A stretch of 64,000 nt of DNA from Chitinophagales bacterium. Its GTDB lineage: Bacteria; Bacteroidota; Bacteroidia; Chitinophagales; Saprospiraceae. Of the stretch, positions 35,301 through 44,280 are shown in pieces. The stretch covers positions 124,001 through 188,000 of the forward strand of contig JAFLBO010000010.1 in NCBI GenBank assembly GCA_017303475.1, written 5' to 3'. The stretch's first letter is position 1. Each line of letters begins with the position of its first letter. Below the pieces are notes generated by a model. It saw only the letters and a program-made list of their open reading frames with translations, was not told the DNA's origin and searched no databases. Made by a program: the position numbers and the translations under genes.

Positions 35301-35687
35301 CGGGTGCGCGGCTTGGCCAAACAAATTTTGACCATCTACGGCATCATATACCCACCTGAACCAAGCGAAGGGTTTGGTGGGGGGGCAGGAGAGCGCCAAG
35401 CTGGGCAAAGTACCTTGCCCTTAAAAGGGATTCAACTTGTACCCAATCCTGCCAACCAGGTGGTAGTCATGCGGGTTGAAAAAAATCTCGTCAAGGCTGC
35501 TCCCGCGTACAATGCCCATGTCGTTGTCGTTTCCCCTATTGGGGCTACTGTCATTGAGCGAGATTTCAGCACTTTGTCCGAAAATTACGATTTGGACATT
35601 TCTGGGTTGAGAGCAGGGTTGTATTACGTTTGGGTTCGCTTTGATTCCGGCGAGTCGTTCGTCCGCCCGCTTTCTGTCATCCGCTAA
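32301..35687 (+). CDS. T9SS-secreted M43-like metalloprotease with probable beta-helix
   Basis: An 1128-residue secreted protein. It starts with a Sec signal (ending TSAQ) and a pappalysin-like M43 domain (about 60-320). That domain has the zinc motif HEVGHWLNLLH (His209, Glu210, His213, His219) and the Met-turn SSYMGYAFSC (Met284). From about 345 a right-handed beta-helix is likely (LRIKNGGILNIAPGITVQF, VEPGGNVQLFGTL, repeated Asn/Gly-rich turns). A helical region follows (about 850-1010), then a T9SS type A sorting tail (LVPNPANQVVVMRVEKN, LRAGLYYVWVRFDSG). The protease should be active, although the motif has Asn where the classic metzincin has Gly, as is usual in bacterial M43 relatives. 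A second T9SS gene follows. Target proteins are unknown. Confidence 0.88.
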   Translation: MNNLSLKLMLWALALAVSQTSAQGYIVCPLPDAPAIGGSSSQFDPSWNTNLENGQKTIPIVFHLIGTSSSLLDVHVQTALDQLNTDFNSSNLDWDIEFKLAGIGPRGECTTGITRYPGIMSQNPSVVKAATRWDNTKYLNVWVLPLIEGDPLKWGVVSAQPSKFQVVGGVIQRTDVIAGTNATFDDTDGVVIKEELIYPNPAQIHTLAHEVGHWLNLLHTFAPCDSGTGSSVWHCCHPESEGATNGDFIPDTPPQHNDFGQSNCALIDHYCFNDGVPEDLSSYMGYAFSCQNKFTQGQREWMFHCLENFRPFIWSDENLRCTGVGAQSNLEITQPTNWDFTTVPSGYVTIKSELRIKNGGILNIAPGITVQFCDAAKAIVEPGGNVQLFGTLTSACHGRMWQGVEVQGTPTSNQFGGLQGRFKAHPNSIVSNAVTGIKAGGAGFGHGGGIVQCTLATLRNNQRAVQFNPYENHLPIPSMPVASNASYFIQCEFITSTDYPGYDPGLYSSNEQVPFSAFADLVGIRGIRFLGCNFVNEISSLPLSIQYGIGILAKESSFNVGDYCTGISLPCPSANQDHCLFKNLYKGIWATKTDIDPGLPHRYSVTNAKFDECWTGIQSSQGSRCYIVGNTFELGDIHTDAQFSAGNLTGLFMDFTHTNITVQENLFKLDDNAPADIHDFRIVLGTDIFFIGQANNVIRRNTYKNLGTGNQAYGEGAEPLQTTGLHYLCNDNENNVSYDFNALNTFLPQAPPPGLRLVQGLPDPTFGTPISAGNTFSHINGFESDFSYNAAAGIRYFFPNGVIPETPLTFTLPPKIVLQNNTPANNCESILCDRPPCKSEEQLAAEKQAIAPAKAQYNSLRSLYLSNPTGPDAQAQMLSMTALQEVVQGNTFDILTDIVANENGGLSDYRYWLGNMDAYETDLELVRSYTGTAELSAAVAKLNQIQSKYQLSGDLLAEFNQYQALLNIVRQHYQAGGDKYNFSNATLSTFQGYAENSPHARVRGLAKQILTIYGIIYPPEPSEGFGGGAGERQAGQSTLPLKGIQLVPNPANQVVVMRVEKNLVKAAPAYNAHVVVVSPIGATVIERDFSTLSENYDLDISGLRAGLYYVWVRFDSGESFVRPLSVIR

Positions 35688-35751
35688 AATTTATCCCACC
35701 ATCTTGGCCAGCACCGGTACTTCCGGTGCTGCCCATTTATGCTTTTGTCAA

Positions 35752-37278
35752 ATGAGAAACATTTTAATTTTATTTTCAGCAATACCCCTCTTTACCTGTG
35801 CCCAAAGCCGTTTGGATACCACGTTTTTGTTGCCCGGCACTAAATTGTCGTCTATTGCTGCCATTGTTGTGGACAACGATACGATAGTCTGTTTGGGCAA
35901 CGCCTTTACGCCGGAAGGCAACTATGCTACCCATATTTCCAAATTCGACACTATGGGAAACCTGCAGTCTTACAACTTTGTGCAAGAGAATGGAAATATT
36001 ATTGACGCTGGAGAGACCTCGGACTTTATCAAAACCTCGGATGGCGGTTACGCCGCAGTCTCCGGCACTAACCTTGGGCTAAATGCGTTGTTGATAAAAT
36101 TCGACCATGATTTGCAGGTTGAGTGGATGAAACAAATTACCAGGCCCGATATGGCAGTTATATTTGCAGAAGGGCTGGCGGAGGCATCCGATGGGTATTT
36201 AGTCGCGGGTTATGGCAATTCGAGCAATACCCCAGTAAGTTCATTTGTCTGTAAATTAGACAAAGAAGGCAATATCAAATGGAACAAGAAATACAGTGCT
36301 CAGCCAAATTGGAATTCAATAATAAATAAGTTGGTAAAGAAGAATGAGAACTCATTTTGGTTGAATGGTGGGCGCTCCATGATTGGAACTGGTTGCGACG
36401 CTCAGCAAACGAGCCAGGCTGGACCATGGATAGTCGAAATAGACTCGCTTGGCAATGTCTTGTACGATTGGAAAGCCCTACTCCCGGATAATGAAGGGGC
36501 TGGGCCACTTGCCTTAGATGATGACGGGCAATTTGTGTATGCTGCTGTAAAAATAAAGTTCAATAACGTATGGGGCGACACCCTTCAACTCAAGTTGCGA
36601 AAGATCAACCCAGCCAACGGACAGACTGTATGGGAGTATTATCAGACACCTGTTGTTCTGACCTGTCCCAATTCTCGGTGGTCTGGTCTTGCCAAAAACC
36701 CCGTTGATGGCGGCTGGGACATGGTTGGCTCTTACCAGCACAAAACAACCGGATATGTGACCAGCGGAGTAGCCGCGCATACGAATCCAAATGGCGAGTT
36801 GAGGTGGTTTCGCTTGGATACTAATTATGTCAGCCCGAATCTGACGTTTAATTATAACTGGCTGCGTTGTCTTGGCCACCTGTCATCGGGCAGTATCGTG
36901 GCGGGAGGTTTTGTGCGCAAAGCTGAGCCTGAACTGCATGACGAGGCATGGCTGATAAAATATTCTATGAACGGTTGTGTGGGACAAAGTGATTGCGCAA
37001 CCGTCTCTGATAAATCTCCCATCTGGCGAACAGGCAACCTTAATGTTTATCCTAATCCATTTTTCAATAAACTTAATGTAACCCTTTCCGATGATATTGG
37101 TAAAGAAGATATTGAATTTGTGATTGTCAATCTATTGGGACAAGTGGTTAGAAAAAACCACTTGAATATCGCAAATAGTGAAATCATTCTGGGGGACCTG
37201 CCAAATGGGGTTTATTTTTGGCAAATTTGGGAGAAAGGAGTTCAATTAGGCACAGGCAAACTTGTAAAAGAGAAATAA
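35752..37278 (+). CDS. T9SS-sorted propeller-like secreted protein
   Basis: A 508-residue protein from the ATG at 35752 (MRNILILFSAIPLFTCAQ signal). The earlier in-frame start at 35641 lies inside the preceding gene and adds no signal. The body repeats the pattern TSDGGYAAVSGTN, ASDGYLVAGYGNSS, VCKLDKEGNIKWNKKY, WIVEIDSLGNVLYDW, which is the beta-propeller-like arrangement of many Bacteroidota secreted proteins. The T9SS type A tail starts at about 428 (NLNVYPNPFFNKLNV, LPNGVYFWQIW). No catalytic motif is seen. It is 64 bases after the protease gene and may share its transcript. Function is unknown; adhesion or substrate binding is a guess. Confidence 0.85.
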   Translation: MRNILILFSAIPLFTCAQSRLDTTFLLPGTKLSSIAAIVVDNDTIVCLGNAFTPEGNYATHISKFDTMGNLQSYNFVQENGNIIDAGETSDFIKTSDGGYAAVSGTNLGLNALLIKFDHDLQVEWMKQITRPDMAVIFAEGLAEASDGYLVAGYGNSSNTPVSSFVCKLDKEGNIKWNKKYSAQPNWNSIINKLVKKNENSFWLNGGRSMIGTGCDAQQTSQAGPWIVEIDSLGNVLYDWKALLPDNEGAGPLALDDDGQFVYAAVKIKFNNVWGDTLQLKLRKINPANGQTVWEYYQTPVVLTCPNSRWSGLAKNPVDGGWDMVGSYQHKTTGYVTSGVAAHTNPNGELRWFRLDTNYVSPNLTFNYNWLRCLGHLSSGSIVAGGFVRKAEPELHDEAWLIKYSMNGCVGQSDCATVSDKSPIWRTGNLNVYPNPFFNKLNVTLSDDIGKEDIEFVIVNLLGQVVRKNHLNIANSEIILGDLPNGVYFWQIWEKGVQLGTGKLVKEK

Positions 37279-37315
37279 GATTCCGCTTACATGAGTACAT
37301 GATTGAAGAGGGGAG

Positions 37316-37435
37316 GCGCCTGCCGGGCGTCAGCACATTTGCCGGGTTGATTTCGCCTGAATGGCTAATTGCCGACCAATTACCTGAACCGGCAGGCGTA
37401 GACTGCCAACCAATGTGCTGACGCCCGGCAGGCGC
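37316..37435. repeat. Inverted repeat with 24-base perfect arms
   Basis: The arm at 37316-37339 (starts GCGCCTGCCGGGCGTCAGCA) is the exact reverse complement of 37412-37435. The loop holds further GCCGG copies. It sits between the convergent T9SS gene and mqnD and may terminate both. Confidence 0.88.
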
Positions 37436-37440
37436 ACCAC

Positions 37441-37500
37441 TTGGACATTGGACATTGGATATTGGATATTGGATATTGGACATTGGACATTGGATATTGG
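37441..37500. repeat. Tandem heptamer array, TTGGAYA
   Basis: Eight full 7-base units in the order ACA, ACA, ATA, ATA, ATA, ACA, ACA, ATA after TTGG, plus a partial unit. It ends six bases before the mqnD stop codon. Confidence 0.95.
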
Positions 37501-37506
37501 TTATTC

Positions 37507-38346
37507 TCAAATAAAAATATCCTTGTCTATCTCCTGCAAAACCCCTTTTTCCTGGGCAACCTGGAACATATGGGCCACTGCGGCCCGGCCGCGTTCACCG
37601 AGGTTTTCCGTGAAAGGAGTGACATACAGTTGAATATGGGCTTGCATAACAGCATCTTCCATTTCCTGCGCGTAGGCACGCACATAAGGCATCACTTCTT
37701 CCGGATGGGCAAATGCATAGGCTACACTGCGCCGCAAAACACGGTTGATTTTTTGCTGAACCTCTTTAGGCAAATCCCTGCGCACCACAATACCTCCCAA
37801 TGGAATTGGCATCCCGGTGGTGTTTTCCCAATGATCGCCGAGGTCCATAATTTTAACCAACCCTTTCTGTGCGTAAGTAAAGCGGTTTTCATGGATAATG
37901 AGCCCGGCATCCGCCTCACCCAGCAGAACCGCTTGCTCTACCTCCGAAAAAACAACTTCGTACTTATTGGTCGCATGGGGATAGGCCAGACTCAGCAGAA
38001 AATTGGCTGTGGTCATAGCGCCCGGAATGGCAATCCGGGCCTGGTTTACTTCCTCCTCAGAAAGGGCTCTTTTGGCAATTAACAGGGGGCCGCACTGATT
38101 GCCCAAAGCACTGCCTGCATCCAGCAATACATATTTATTGGTCAGATGCGCATAGGCATGATAACTCAGCTTGGTGGCCAGCAACTCGCCGGCAAAGGCT
38201 CGCCTGTTGAGGGCTTCCACATCCTCAATCACCGGCTCAAAACGCAGTCCCTCGGTGTCTACCCTACCGTGCAGCATGGCTTCAAAAATAAATGTATCGT
38301 TCGGGCAAGGGGAAAAACCCAGCGTAATCAAAGAATCATTCGACAT
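37507..38346 (-). CDS. mqnD: 1,4-dihydroxy-6-naphthoate synthase (futalosine pathway)
   Basis: A 279-residue enzyme of the periplasmic-binding-protein-like fold, converting cyclic dehypoxanthine futalosine to 1,4-dihydroxy-6-naphthoate in menaquinone synthesis. From the ATG at 38346 (MSNDSLITLGFSPCPNDT) the length fits MqnD (about 280). A start at 38496 would add 50 residues unlike the family. The GFSPCPNDTFIF signature, the ATKLSYHAYAHL segment and the GADAGLIIHENRFTYAQKGL segment are characteristic. The other mqn genes are not in the window. The gene is isolated, convergent with the T9SS gene, and divergent from the SulP gene. It indicates that this organism makes menaquinone by the futalosine route. 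Confidence 0.93.
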   Translation of the reverse strand: MSNDSLITLGFSPCPNDTFIFEAMLHGRVDTEGLRFEPVIEDVEALNRRAFAGELLATKLSYHAYAHLTNKYVLLDAGSALGNQCGPLLIAKRALSEEEVNQARIAIPGAMTTANFLLSLAYPHATNKYEVVFSEVEQAVLLGEADAGLIIHENRFTYAQKGLVKIMDLGDHWENTTGMPIPLGGIVVRRDLPKEVQQKINRVLRRSVAYAFAHPEEVMPYVRAYAQEMEDAVMQAHIQLYVTPFTENLGERGRAAVAHMFQVAQEKGVLQEIDKDIFI

Positions 38347-38413
38347 ACGGCTTGAAACAAAAAAAACGGGCAGGAGTTGGCCCGTGGCTATTAAAAAGTC
38401 CGCAAAAATGGCA

Positions 38414-38421
38414 TATCTTTG
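38414..38421 (+). promoter_or_regulatory. Predicted -7 promoter element for the SulP gene
   Basis: TATCTTTG fits TAnnTTTG and lies 58 bases before the ATG at 38480. No clear -33 element. Confidence 0.4.
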
Positions 38422-38479
38422 TGAATACCAGCAGCCAAACACCGTAATCACGAATGTTTGGCCTTGATTTGTAGCGCGC

Positions 38480-40051
38480 ATGCAATCTAATTCCATCCTT
38501 CAGCCCAAAAAACTGCATTATCATTATCTGGTATGGCTTCGGCACGACCTTCCGGCCGGCCTTACAGTGTTCCTGGTTGCACTTCCCCTGTGTTTAGGCA
38601 TTGCCCTGGCTTCCGGCGCTCCTCCTTTTGCCGGCATATTATCCGGCATTATTGGCGGCTTGGTGGTATCCTTTGTGAGTGGGTCCGCATTAGGTGTTTC
38701 AGGACCGGCAGCTGGTTTAACCACTGTTGTAGGCGCTTCCATCATCGGACTGGGAGACTACCGCACTTTTTTGCTGTCGGTTTTATTGGCTGGCGTTTTT
38801 CAGGTATTGCTTGGGCTGCTTAAATTAGGTACGGTAGCCAATTATTTCCCCTCCGCTGTGATTAAAGGTATGCTGGCCGCCATTGGCATCATCCTGATTT
38901 CCAAACAATTACCCATGGCGCTCGGCTACGACCAGCCCGATTTCTGGACGGATGGGTTCGTGGGATTGTTCAGCAGTAACCAGTTTTACCGAAATCTTGC
39001 CAACTTTTACCACCATTTTTCCCTTCCTGTGCTGTTCATCACCCTGAGCAGTCTGGGCATATTGGTATTCCTGGCAGACTTTGCCAAACACAAAGCCAGG
39101 TGGCTGCCACTGCCATTGTTAGTGGTAGCGCTGGGCATCGGATTGTACTGGCTGTATCCGGTGCTTCAACCCAATTACGCGCTCAAAAGCACCCAAATGG
39201 TGCAAATTCCGGCCAATATCTTTGGTCAAATGACTTTCCCTGATTTCAGCAGGATCTGGAGCGACACCCGCATTTTTAAAGATGCTTTTACGATTGGTCT
39301 GTTGGCCAGTCTGGAAACCCTTCTTTGTGTGGAAGCCATCGACAAGCTGGATCCGCTGAAACGCAAAACACCCGTGAACCGCGAATTGCTGGCACAAGGG
39401 GTGGGGAATATGCTGTGCGGGCTGTTGGGCGCTTTGCCCATGACGGCCGTAATTGTGCGCGGAGCCGCTAACGTAAACGCTGGTGGACGAACCCGTTTAT
39501 CCTCTGTAACCCACGGCGTTTTGCTTCTGCTGGCAGTGGCCTCCATACCGTTTGTACTGAGCATGATTCCGTTGGCCTCGCTGGCTGCCATCCTGATGCT
39601 CACGGGATACAACCTCACCCGCCCATCGCTGTACAAACAGATGTTCAGCCTGGGATGGAATCAGTTTTTGCCCTTTGTCATCACCGTTGTAGTGGTTTTG
39701 GCCACCGATTTGCTGGAAGGTGTAGCCATCGGGCTGCTCATCTCCATCTATTTCATCATTCGCAACAACTTCAACGCAGAATACCAGATTGAGCAACACC
39801 GAAGCCTGGACACCGAACATTACGTGATCCGATTAAACTCCATGGTGACCTTTTTGAACAAGGTAAACCTGCAAAACACCCTGTATAAAATCCCGCCTTA
39901 TTCTGTACTTACCATTGATGGATCGGGCAGCCGGTTTATCGATTACGATGTGCTGGAAATGATCAGCGAATTTGAAAAACAGGCCCACGAAAAGCATATT
40001 GAGCTGATACGCATAAACATTGAACGCGTGACCGTTACCAACGCACACTAA
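38480..40051 (+). CDS. SulP family anion transporter with STAS domain
   Basis: A 523-residue inner-membrane anion transporter of the SLC26/SulP family. The start is followed by DLPAGLTVFLVALPLCLGIALASGAPPFAGILSGIIGG, the family hallmark (helices 1-2), and by SALGVSGPAAGLTTVV in helix 3. About 12-14 TM segments span to residue 430. A cytoplasmic STAS domain is present at the C-terminus (LNSMVTFLNKVNL, LTIDGSGSRFIDYDVLEMI). Transport of sulfate or bicarbonate is the usual role. No carbonic anhydrase gene is beside it. The gene leads a two-gene unit with a pseudouridine synthase gene eight bases downstream. Confidence 0.92.
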   Translation: MQSNSILQPKKLHYHYLVWLRHDLPAGLTVFLVALPLCLGIALASGAPPFAGILSGIIGGLVVSFVSGSALGVSGPAAGLTTVVGASIIGLGDYRTFLLSVLLAGVFQVLLGLLKLGTVANYFPSAVIKGMLAAIGIILISKQLPMALGYDQPDFWTDGFVGLFSSNQFYRNLANFYHHFSLPVLFITLSSLGILVFLADFAKHKARWLPLPLLVVALGIGLYWLYPVLQPNYALKSTQMVQIPANIFGQMTFPDFSRIWSDTRIFKDAFTIGLLASLETLLCVEAIDKLDPLKRKTPVNRELLAQGVGNMLCGLLGALPMTAVIVRGAANVNAGGRTRLSSVTHGVLLLLAVASIPFVLSMIPLASLAAILMLTGYNLTRPSLYKQMFSLGWNQFLPFVITVVVVLATDLLEGVAIGLLISIYFIIRNNFNAEYQIEQHRSLDTEHYVIRLNSMVTFLNKVNLQNTLYKIPPYSVLTIDGSGSRFIDYDVLEMISEFEKQAHEKHIELIRINIERVTVTNAH

Positions 40052-40059
40052 TCTGAAAC

Positions 40060-40737
40060 ATGCACGATACACCTACCATAGTTTTTGAAGACAACCACCT
40101 GCTGGCCATCAACAAGCCCGCCGGATGGCTGGTGCAGGGCGACCGCACAGGAGATGAAACCCTGACCGATTGGGTCAAACAATACCTCAAAGTGAAATAT
40201 GAAAAACCGGGGGCTGTGTACCTAAACCCGGCGCACCGGATTGATCGTCCGGTGAGTGGCGCCGTTTTGTTTGGCAGAACAGACAAAGCCATGGGGCGTC
40301 TTACGACCATGTTTCGGGATAAAAAAGTGCAAAAATCCTATCTGGCCCTCGTATTAAAAGCGCCTGAACGTCCGGAAGGAGTACTGAAACACTTTTTGCT
40401 GAAGGATGAAAAAAAGAACATCGTGGAAGTGCTCCGTTTACCCGGAGGCGCCGCTAAAGAAAGCATCACCCGGTATAAATTCCTGAAGAAAATCGGCGGC
40501 CTGTTCCTGTTGGAGGTGGAACCTGTTACCGGGAGGCCCCACCAGATCAGGGCCCAGTTGTCGGCCGTTGGATGCCCTATTTTGGGCGACCTGAAATACG
40601 GCGCGCCGGATCCGCTACCGGATGCTTCTATCGGGTTGCATTGCCATAGCATGGAACTCATACACCCGGTTCGGCAGGAGCCAATAGCCATACATGCTCC
40701 GTTGCCGGAAACGGATTGGTGGGCAGGCGTTTTGTAA
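40060..40737 (+). CDS. RluA family RNA pseudouridine synthase
   Basis: A 225-residue pseudouridine synthase of the RluA/RluC/RluD type, without an S4 domain. The catalytic aspartate is Asp62 in the motif HRIDRPVSG. DNHLLAINKPAGWLVQ opens the fold, and VTGRPHQIRAQLSAVGCPILGD is the conserved closing motif. It is shorter than E. coli RluA-like enzymes with S4 domains, so the RNA target (rRNA or tRNA) is not assignable. The gene is eight bases after the SulP gene. Confidence 0.92.
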   Translation: MHDTPTIVFEDNHLLAINKPAGWLVQGDRTGDETLTDWVKQYLKVKYEKPGAVYLNPAHRIDRPVSGAVLFGRTDKAMGRLTTMFRDKKVQKSYLALVLKAPERPEGVLKHFLLKDEKKNIVEVLRLPGGAAKESITRYKFLKKIGGLFLLEVEPVTGRPHQIRAQLSAVGCPILGDLKYGAPDPLPDASIGLHCHSMELIHPVRQEPIAIHAPLPETDWWAGVL

Positions 40738-40851
40738 CCCCTTCAGGGTAATTTAACGTTTCAGAAAGTGCTATTTCCCGACTTTAACCCTTTCTGGCAC
40801 CGATTTTGGATACTTCCAGGTATCAGTTTAATCATTTAATCCTTTCCGACC

Positions 40852-43800
40852 TTGACTCAAAATCCGATTACCAGCCGGCAATTGCGCCGGCTCAGCAGTT
40901 TTATTTTAGCCTTTGTTGCTGCAGCCTCTTGTCTGCATGCCCAATGCTCCTTGTCGTGCAGTCAGGGATTGCAAGTTTCGCTGGATAACTCCGGCCAGGC
41001 GATTATCACTCCTTTGATGATCTCACCCAATGCCGGCAACTCCTGCCCGGGCAACCTCACCGTTACGCTTTACAATCAATTTGGTCAGGTGCTGCCCAAC
41101 CCCATCACCTGCAACCAAATCGGCCAAACGGTCACCGCCCGGGTGAAACATACCGCCTCCGGCAACTCCTGCAATGGTACCCTGGAAGTTTTTGACGCAC
41201 TGCCACCCGTATTGAGTCAGTGTACCGACAAGTTCGTTTTTTGCCATGAAGATGCTTCACCGGCAAACCTTGGCTACCCGGTGGCTACTGATAACTGTAC
41301 GCCTTCCGCACAGTTGAATACCAACTTTGTGGATATAGAAACTTCCTTGCCTTGCGGAACTATGCAAAACGGGATGCCGGTTTTGAAACGCATTGACCGC
41401 CAATGGACCGTTTCTGACGATCATGGCAACAGCAATACTTGTTTGCAACGGGTGTGGTTGAAACATATTACCCTGGCTGACATCACGTACCCATCCAACC
41501 TCGACAACATTTCCTCGCCCGCGCTTGCGTGTGGACAAGACCCGGAGGATCTGGCAATGACAGGCCAGCCAACAGCCAATGGCGTACCCATTGATGCCTC
41601 TCCGGAATGCGAAATGGGTGTAACCTTCTCTGATCAGTTGATCCAGCACTGCGCACCGGGAGGATTCACCGTGCTGCGCAACTGGACCGCCATAGATTTT
41701 TGCTCCGGAACCTTTAGCAACAGGATACAAATCATCCGGGTGGAAGACTCCCAGGCCCCAACCCTGCTGGCACCCGCTCCATTTGAAGTAGGAACCGATG
41801 GGTTTTTGTGCAGTGGAACGGTCCTGATTCCGGTCGCTACAGCTACAGATAATTGCTCTTCCGTTACCGTTACGCCGAGTTGGGAATTTGGTAGTGGTTT
41901 TGGTCCGTTTTACGGTATTCCTGAAGGTCAGCATCTGATAACCTACACCGCTGAAGATGCCTGTGGCAATCAGTCAACTGCAACCACAATGGTAACCGTA
42001 CTGGATAATACGCCGCCACAAGCCATTTGCTCTGCCGATTTGCAAGTGGCGCTTTCCGCTAGCGGATTGGGTTTGGTTCAGGCTACAACCATCGATGCCG
42101 GCAGTTTTGATAATTGTAGTCCGGTATTCCTGAGCATAAGCAGGGATGGCGTGGAATTCCAGCCGCAGATCCAGGTCAATTGCCAGGATCAGGGCAGTCC
42201 GCTGCTGCTGACCTTGCGCGTACTGGATGCCTCAGGACTGGAAAACTTTTGCGAAACAGAGGTCAATGTGCGCGATTTCCTGAAACCAACACTGGTTTGT
42301 CCGCCCAATTTGACCCTGAATTGCTTGCAGGATTACAACGATACAGGGCTGACCGGACAAGCCAGTGGCTCAGACAACTGTGCTTTGCAAAGCATTACCT
42401 ATCAGGACATTAGCAACATTCAAGCCTGCAACATTGGCAGCCTGACCCGTTGGTGGACAGCCACCGATGCAGCCGGAAATACCAAAAGTTGCAGTCAACT
42501 GATCAGCGTGGAAGTTGTGAACGACGCCACGGTAGCCTTCCCTCAGGATGTATTGCTACAGTCCTGTGCCCAGCCAACAGATCTGGAGCCACTGGCCACC
42601 GGTCAGCCGATTATTGGCGGCCAGATGTGTTCACCACTTTCTGTCAATTACACCGATCAGGTATTCAATGCTCCGGCGCCTTCCTGTTACCGCATTTTCA
42701 GGCACTGGAAGGTTATTGACCATTGCGTTTACAATCCTAATGGCGGCAGTGCAGGTATTTGGGAGCATACACAACTTATTGATGTACAGGACCAGACAGC
42801 ACCTCAACTGGTATTGCCTTCAGACATCACCATGCAGGCAGACCCGGCTACACAACAGGCTGTGGTGAATGTGCCGGATGTTGAAGCGCTGGATTGCAGT
42901 GCTATTCAGCTTTTACAACACAACAGTGCCTTTGCCAGCAATCCCTTGAACGCTTCTGGCGCATATCCGGTGGGTGAGCACTGGATTACCTTCAGCGCCA
43001 TGGATGCCTGCGGAAACCAGGCGCAACAAACCCTGTTCATCAAGGTAACGCCCGCTTATGTTCCAGATCCGGTTTGGCAGGTTGGCGGACAACTGCGCAA
43101 TGAAAGTGGAATTCCTGTACGCAACGTGCCAGTCATGTTGTTTGCCGATGGCTTTTATGCAGAAACGAGCGCGGATACCAATGGCGTTTTTGGCTTCGAC
43201 GACGTACCGGATAGTTTGGACTACACCCTCCAGCCTTTCAACAATGCCAACTGGCGGAATGGGGTAACGACTTATGATTTGGTACTCATTTCCAAACATA
43301 TTCTGGGTTTGGAGCCGCTGAATTCGCCTTTCCGGATGCTTGCGGCAGATGCCAACCTTTCAGGCTCCATCACAACTTTTGATATTTTGCAGTTGCGCAA
43401 ACTCATTTTGGGTATTACAGATTCCTTACCCAACAACCAATCCTGGCGGTTTGTGCGCAGTGGCTATGTTTTTCCGGATTCCCTCAATCCATTTACAAAC
43501 CCGGTTCCGGAACAAATCTACCTGCCTGCTCTGCATCAACAGCAGTTTGGACAAGATTTTACCGGCATCAAAATTGGAGATGTCAATGGCAGTTCCAATC
43601 CGGCTGAAGCCAGAGAGCTTCGGGATACGTCGTATTTGACCTGTGAAGATCAACAAGTGCATGCCGGCCAGGTGCTGGAGGTGCCGATTGTAATGGGAGG
43701 ATGGGCGCAAGCAGATGGATTTCAGTTCGGTTTAAGTGTAAATCCGGCTCAATTTGAGTTGTTAAATCCCATATTTGAACAGCCGCAATTGTTAAACGAA

Positions 43801-44280
43801 ACACATGTAAACCGGACAGGAACCCAGGTCTTGCGGTTCAGCTGGAACCAGTCTTATGGCAGTGCAATTCCTAAGCAGGATACCCTTTTCAAATTGCAAC
43901 TAAGGGCTAAAACGAATGGCAGCCTGGTCGGTGGGGTAACGCTGGACCACAATGATATGGCTGCTGAAGCTTATACGCCGGCAGGGGATTTTGCCCTTGG
44001 ATTGCGGGTTAAGACTACACCGGATGTTGCGTTACCCCAACCCCTGAAGTTGTTCCCCAATCCTTCAACTGGTGTATTTTTCATCCAAAATCCGCACCCA
44101 GGACAGGAGATGGACTGCCGGGTATATAACCAGTTGGGGCAATTGGTTTGGGAACAATCCGGGAATACAGCTGAATTGATACAAGTGGTACTTTCAACAC
44201 AGGACAGTCAGTTGTATCAGGTTGAATGCAGCAGCCGGGAACGAACGTATTCCGGGAAAGTGCTGGTACAACAGCTCTAA
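40852..44280 (+). CDS. T9SS-secreted HYR-repeat and dockerin-like adhesin
   Basis: An 1142-residue secreted protein. The only in-frame start ahead of the signal (SSFILAFVAAASCLHAQ) is TTG at 40852; an in-frame stop codon lies just upstream, at 40837. The mature part has repeated Cys-rich immunoglobulin-like HYR modules of the type TDNCTPSAQL, WTVSDDHGNSNTC and TYTAEDACGNQSTAT. A carboxypeptidase-regulatory-like domain follows (about 745-800), then a dockerin-like pair (about 804-860, TYDLVLISKHILGLEP and TTFDILQLRKLILG), a cohesin-like segment, and a T9SS type A tail (LKLFPNPSTGVFFIQNP) from about 1065. Likely role: surface adhesion or matrix structure, inferred from the domains. It ends one base before the stop of the ABC-2 permease gene. 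Confidence 0.87.
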   Translation: MTQNPITSRQLRRLSSFILAFVAAASCLHAQCSLSCSQGLQVSLDNSGQAIITPLMISPNAGNSCPGNLTVTLYNQFGQVLPNPITCNQIGQTVTARVKHTASGNSCNGTLEVFDALPPVLSQCTDKFVFCHEDASPANLGYPVATDNCTPSAQLNTNFVDIETSLPCGTMQNGMPVLKRIDRQWTVSDDHGNSNTCLQRVWLKHITLADITYPSNLDNISSPALACGQDPEDLAMTGQPTANGVPIDASPECEMGVTFSDQLIQHCAPGGFTVLRNWTAIDFCSGTFSNRIQIIRVEDSQAPTLLAPAPFEVGTDGFLCSGTVLIPVATATDNCSSVTVTPSWEFGSGFGPFYGIPEGQHLITYTAEDACGNQSTATTMVTVLDNTPPQAICSADLQVALSASGLGLVQATTIDAGSFDNCSPVFLSISRDGVEFQPQIQVNCQDQGSPLLLTLRVLDASGLENFCETEVNVRDFLKPTLVCPPNLTLNCLQDYNDTGLTGQASGSDNCALQSITYQDISNIQACNIGSLTRWWTATDAAGNTKSCSQLISVEVVNDATVAFPQDVLLQSCAQPTDLEPLATGQPIIGGQMCSPLSVNYTDQVFNAPAPSCYRIFRHWKVIDHCVYNPNGGSAGIWEHTQLIDVQDQTAPQLVLPSDITMQADPATQQAVVNVPDVEALDCSAIQLLQHNSAFASNPLNASGAYPVGEHWITFSAMDACGNQAQQTLFIKVTPAYVPDPVWQVGGQLRNESGIPVRNVPVMLFADGFYAETSADTNGVFGFDDVPDSLDYTLQPFNNANWRNGVTTYDLVLISKHILGLEPLNSPFRMLAADANLSGSITTFDILQLRKLILGITDSLPNNQSWRFVRSGYVFPDSLNPFTNPVPEQIYLPALHQQQFGQDFTGIKIGDVNGSSNPAEARELRDTSYLTCEDQQVHAGQVLEVPIVMGGWAQADGFQFGLSVNPAQFELLNPIFEQPQLLNETHVNRTGTQVLRFSWNQSYGSAIPKQDTLFKLQLRAKTNGSLVGGVTLDHNDMAAEAYTPAGDFALGLRVKTTPDVALPQPLKLFPNPSTGVFFIQNPHPGQEMDCRVYNQLGQLVWEQSGNTAELIQVVLSTQDSQLYQVECSSRERTYSGKVLVQQL

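Noticed and set aside
37441..38082. A 213-codon plus-strand frame through the heptamer array and opposite mqnD
   Set aside because: It is a shadow of the real mqnD gene, and its start consists of translated TTGGAYA repeats.
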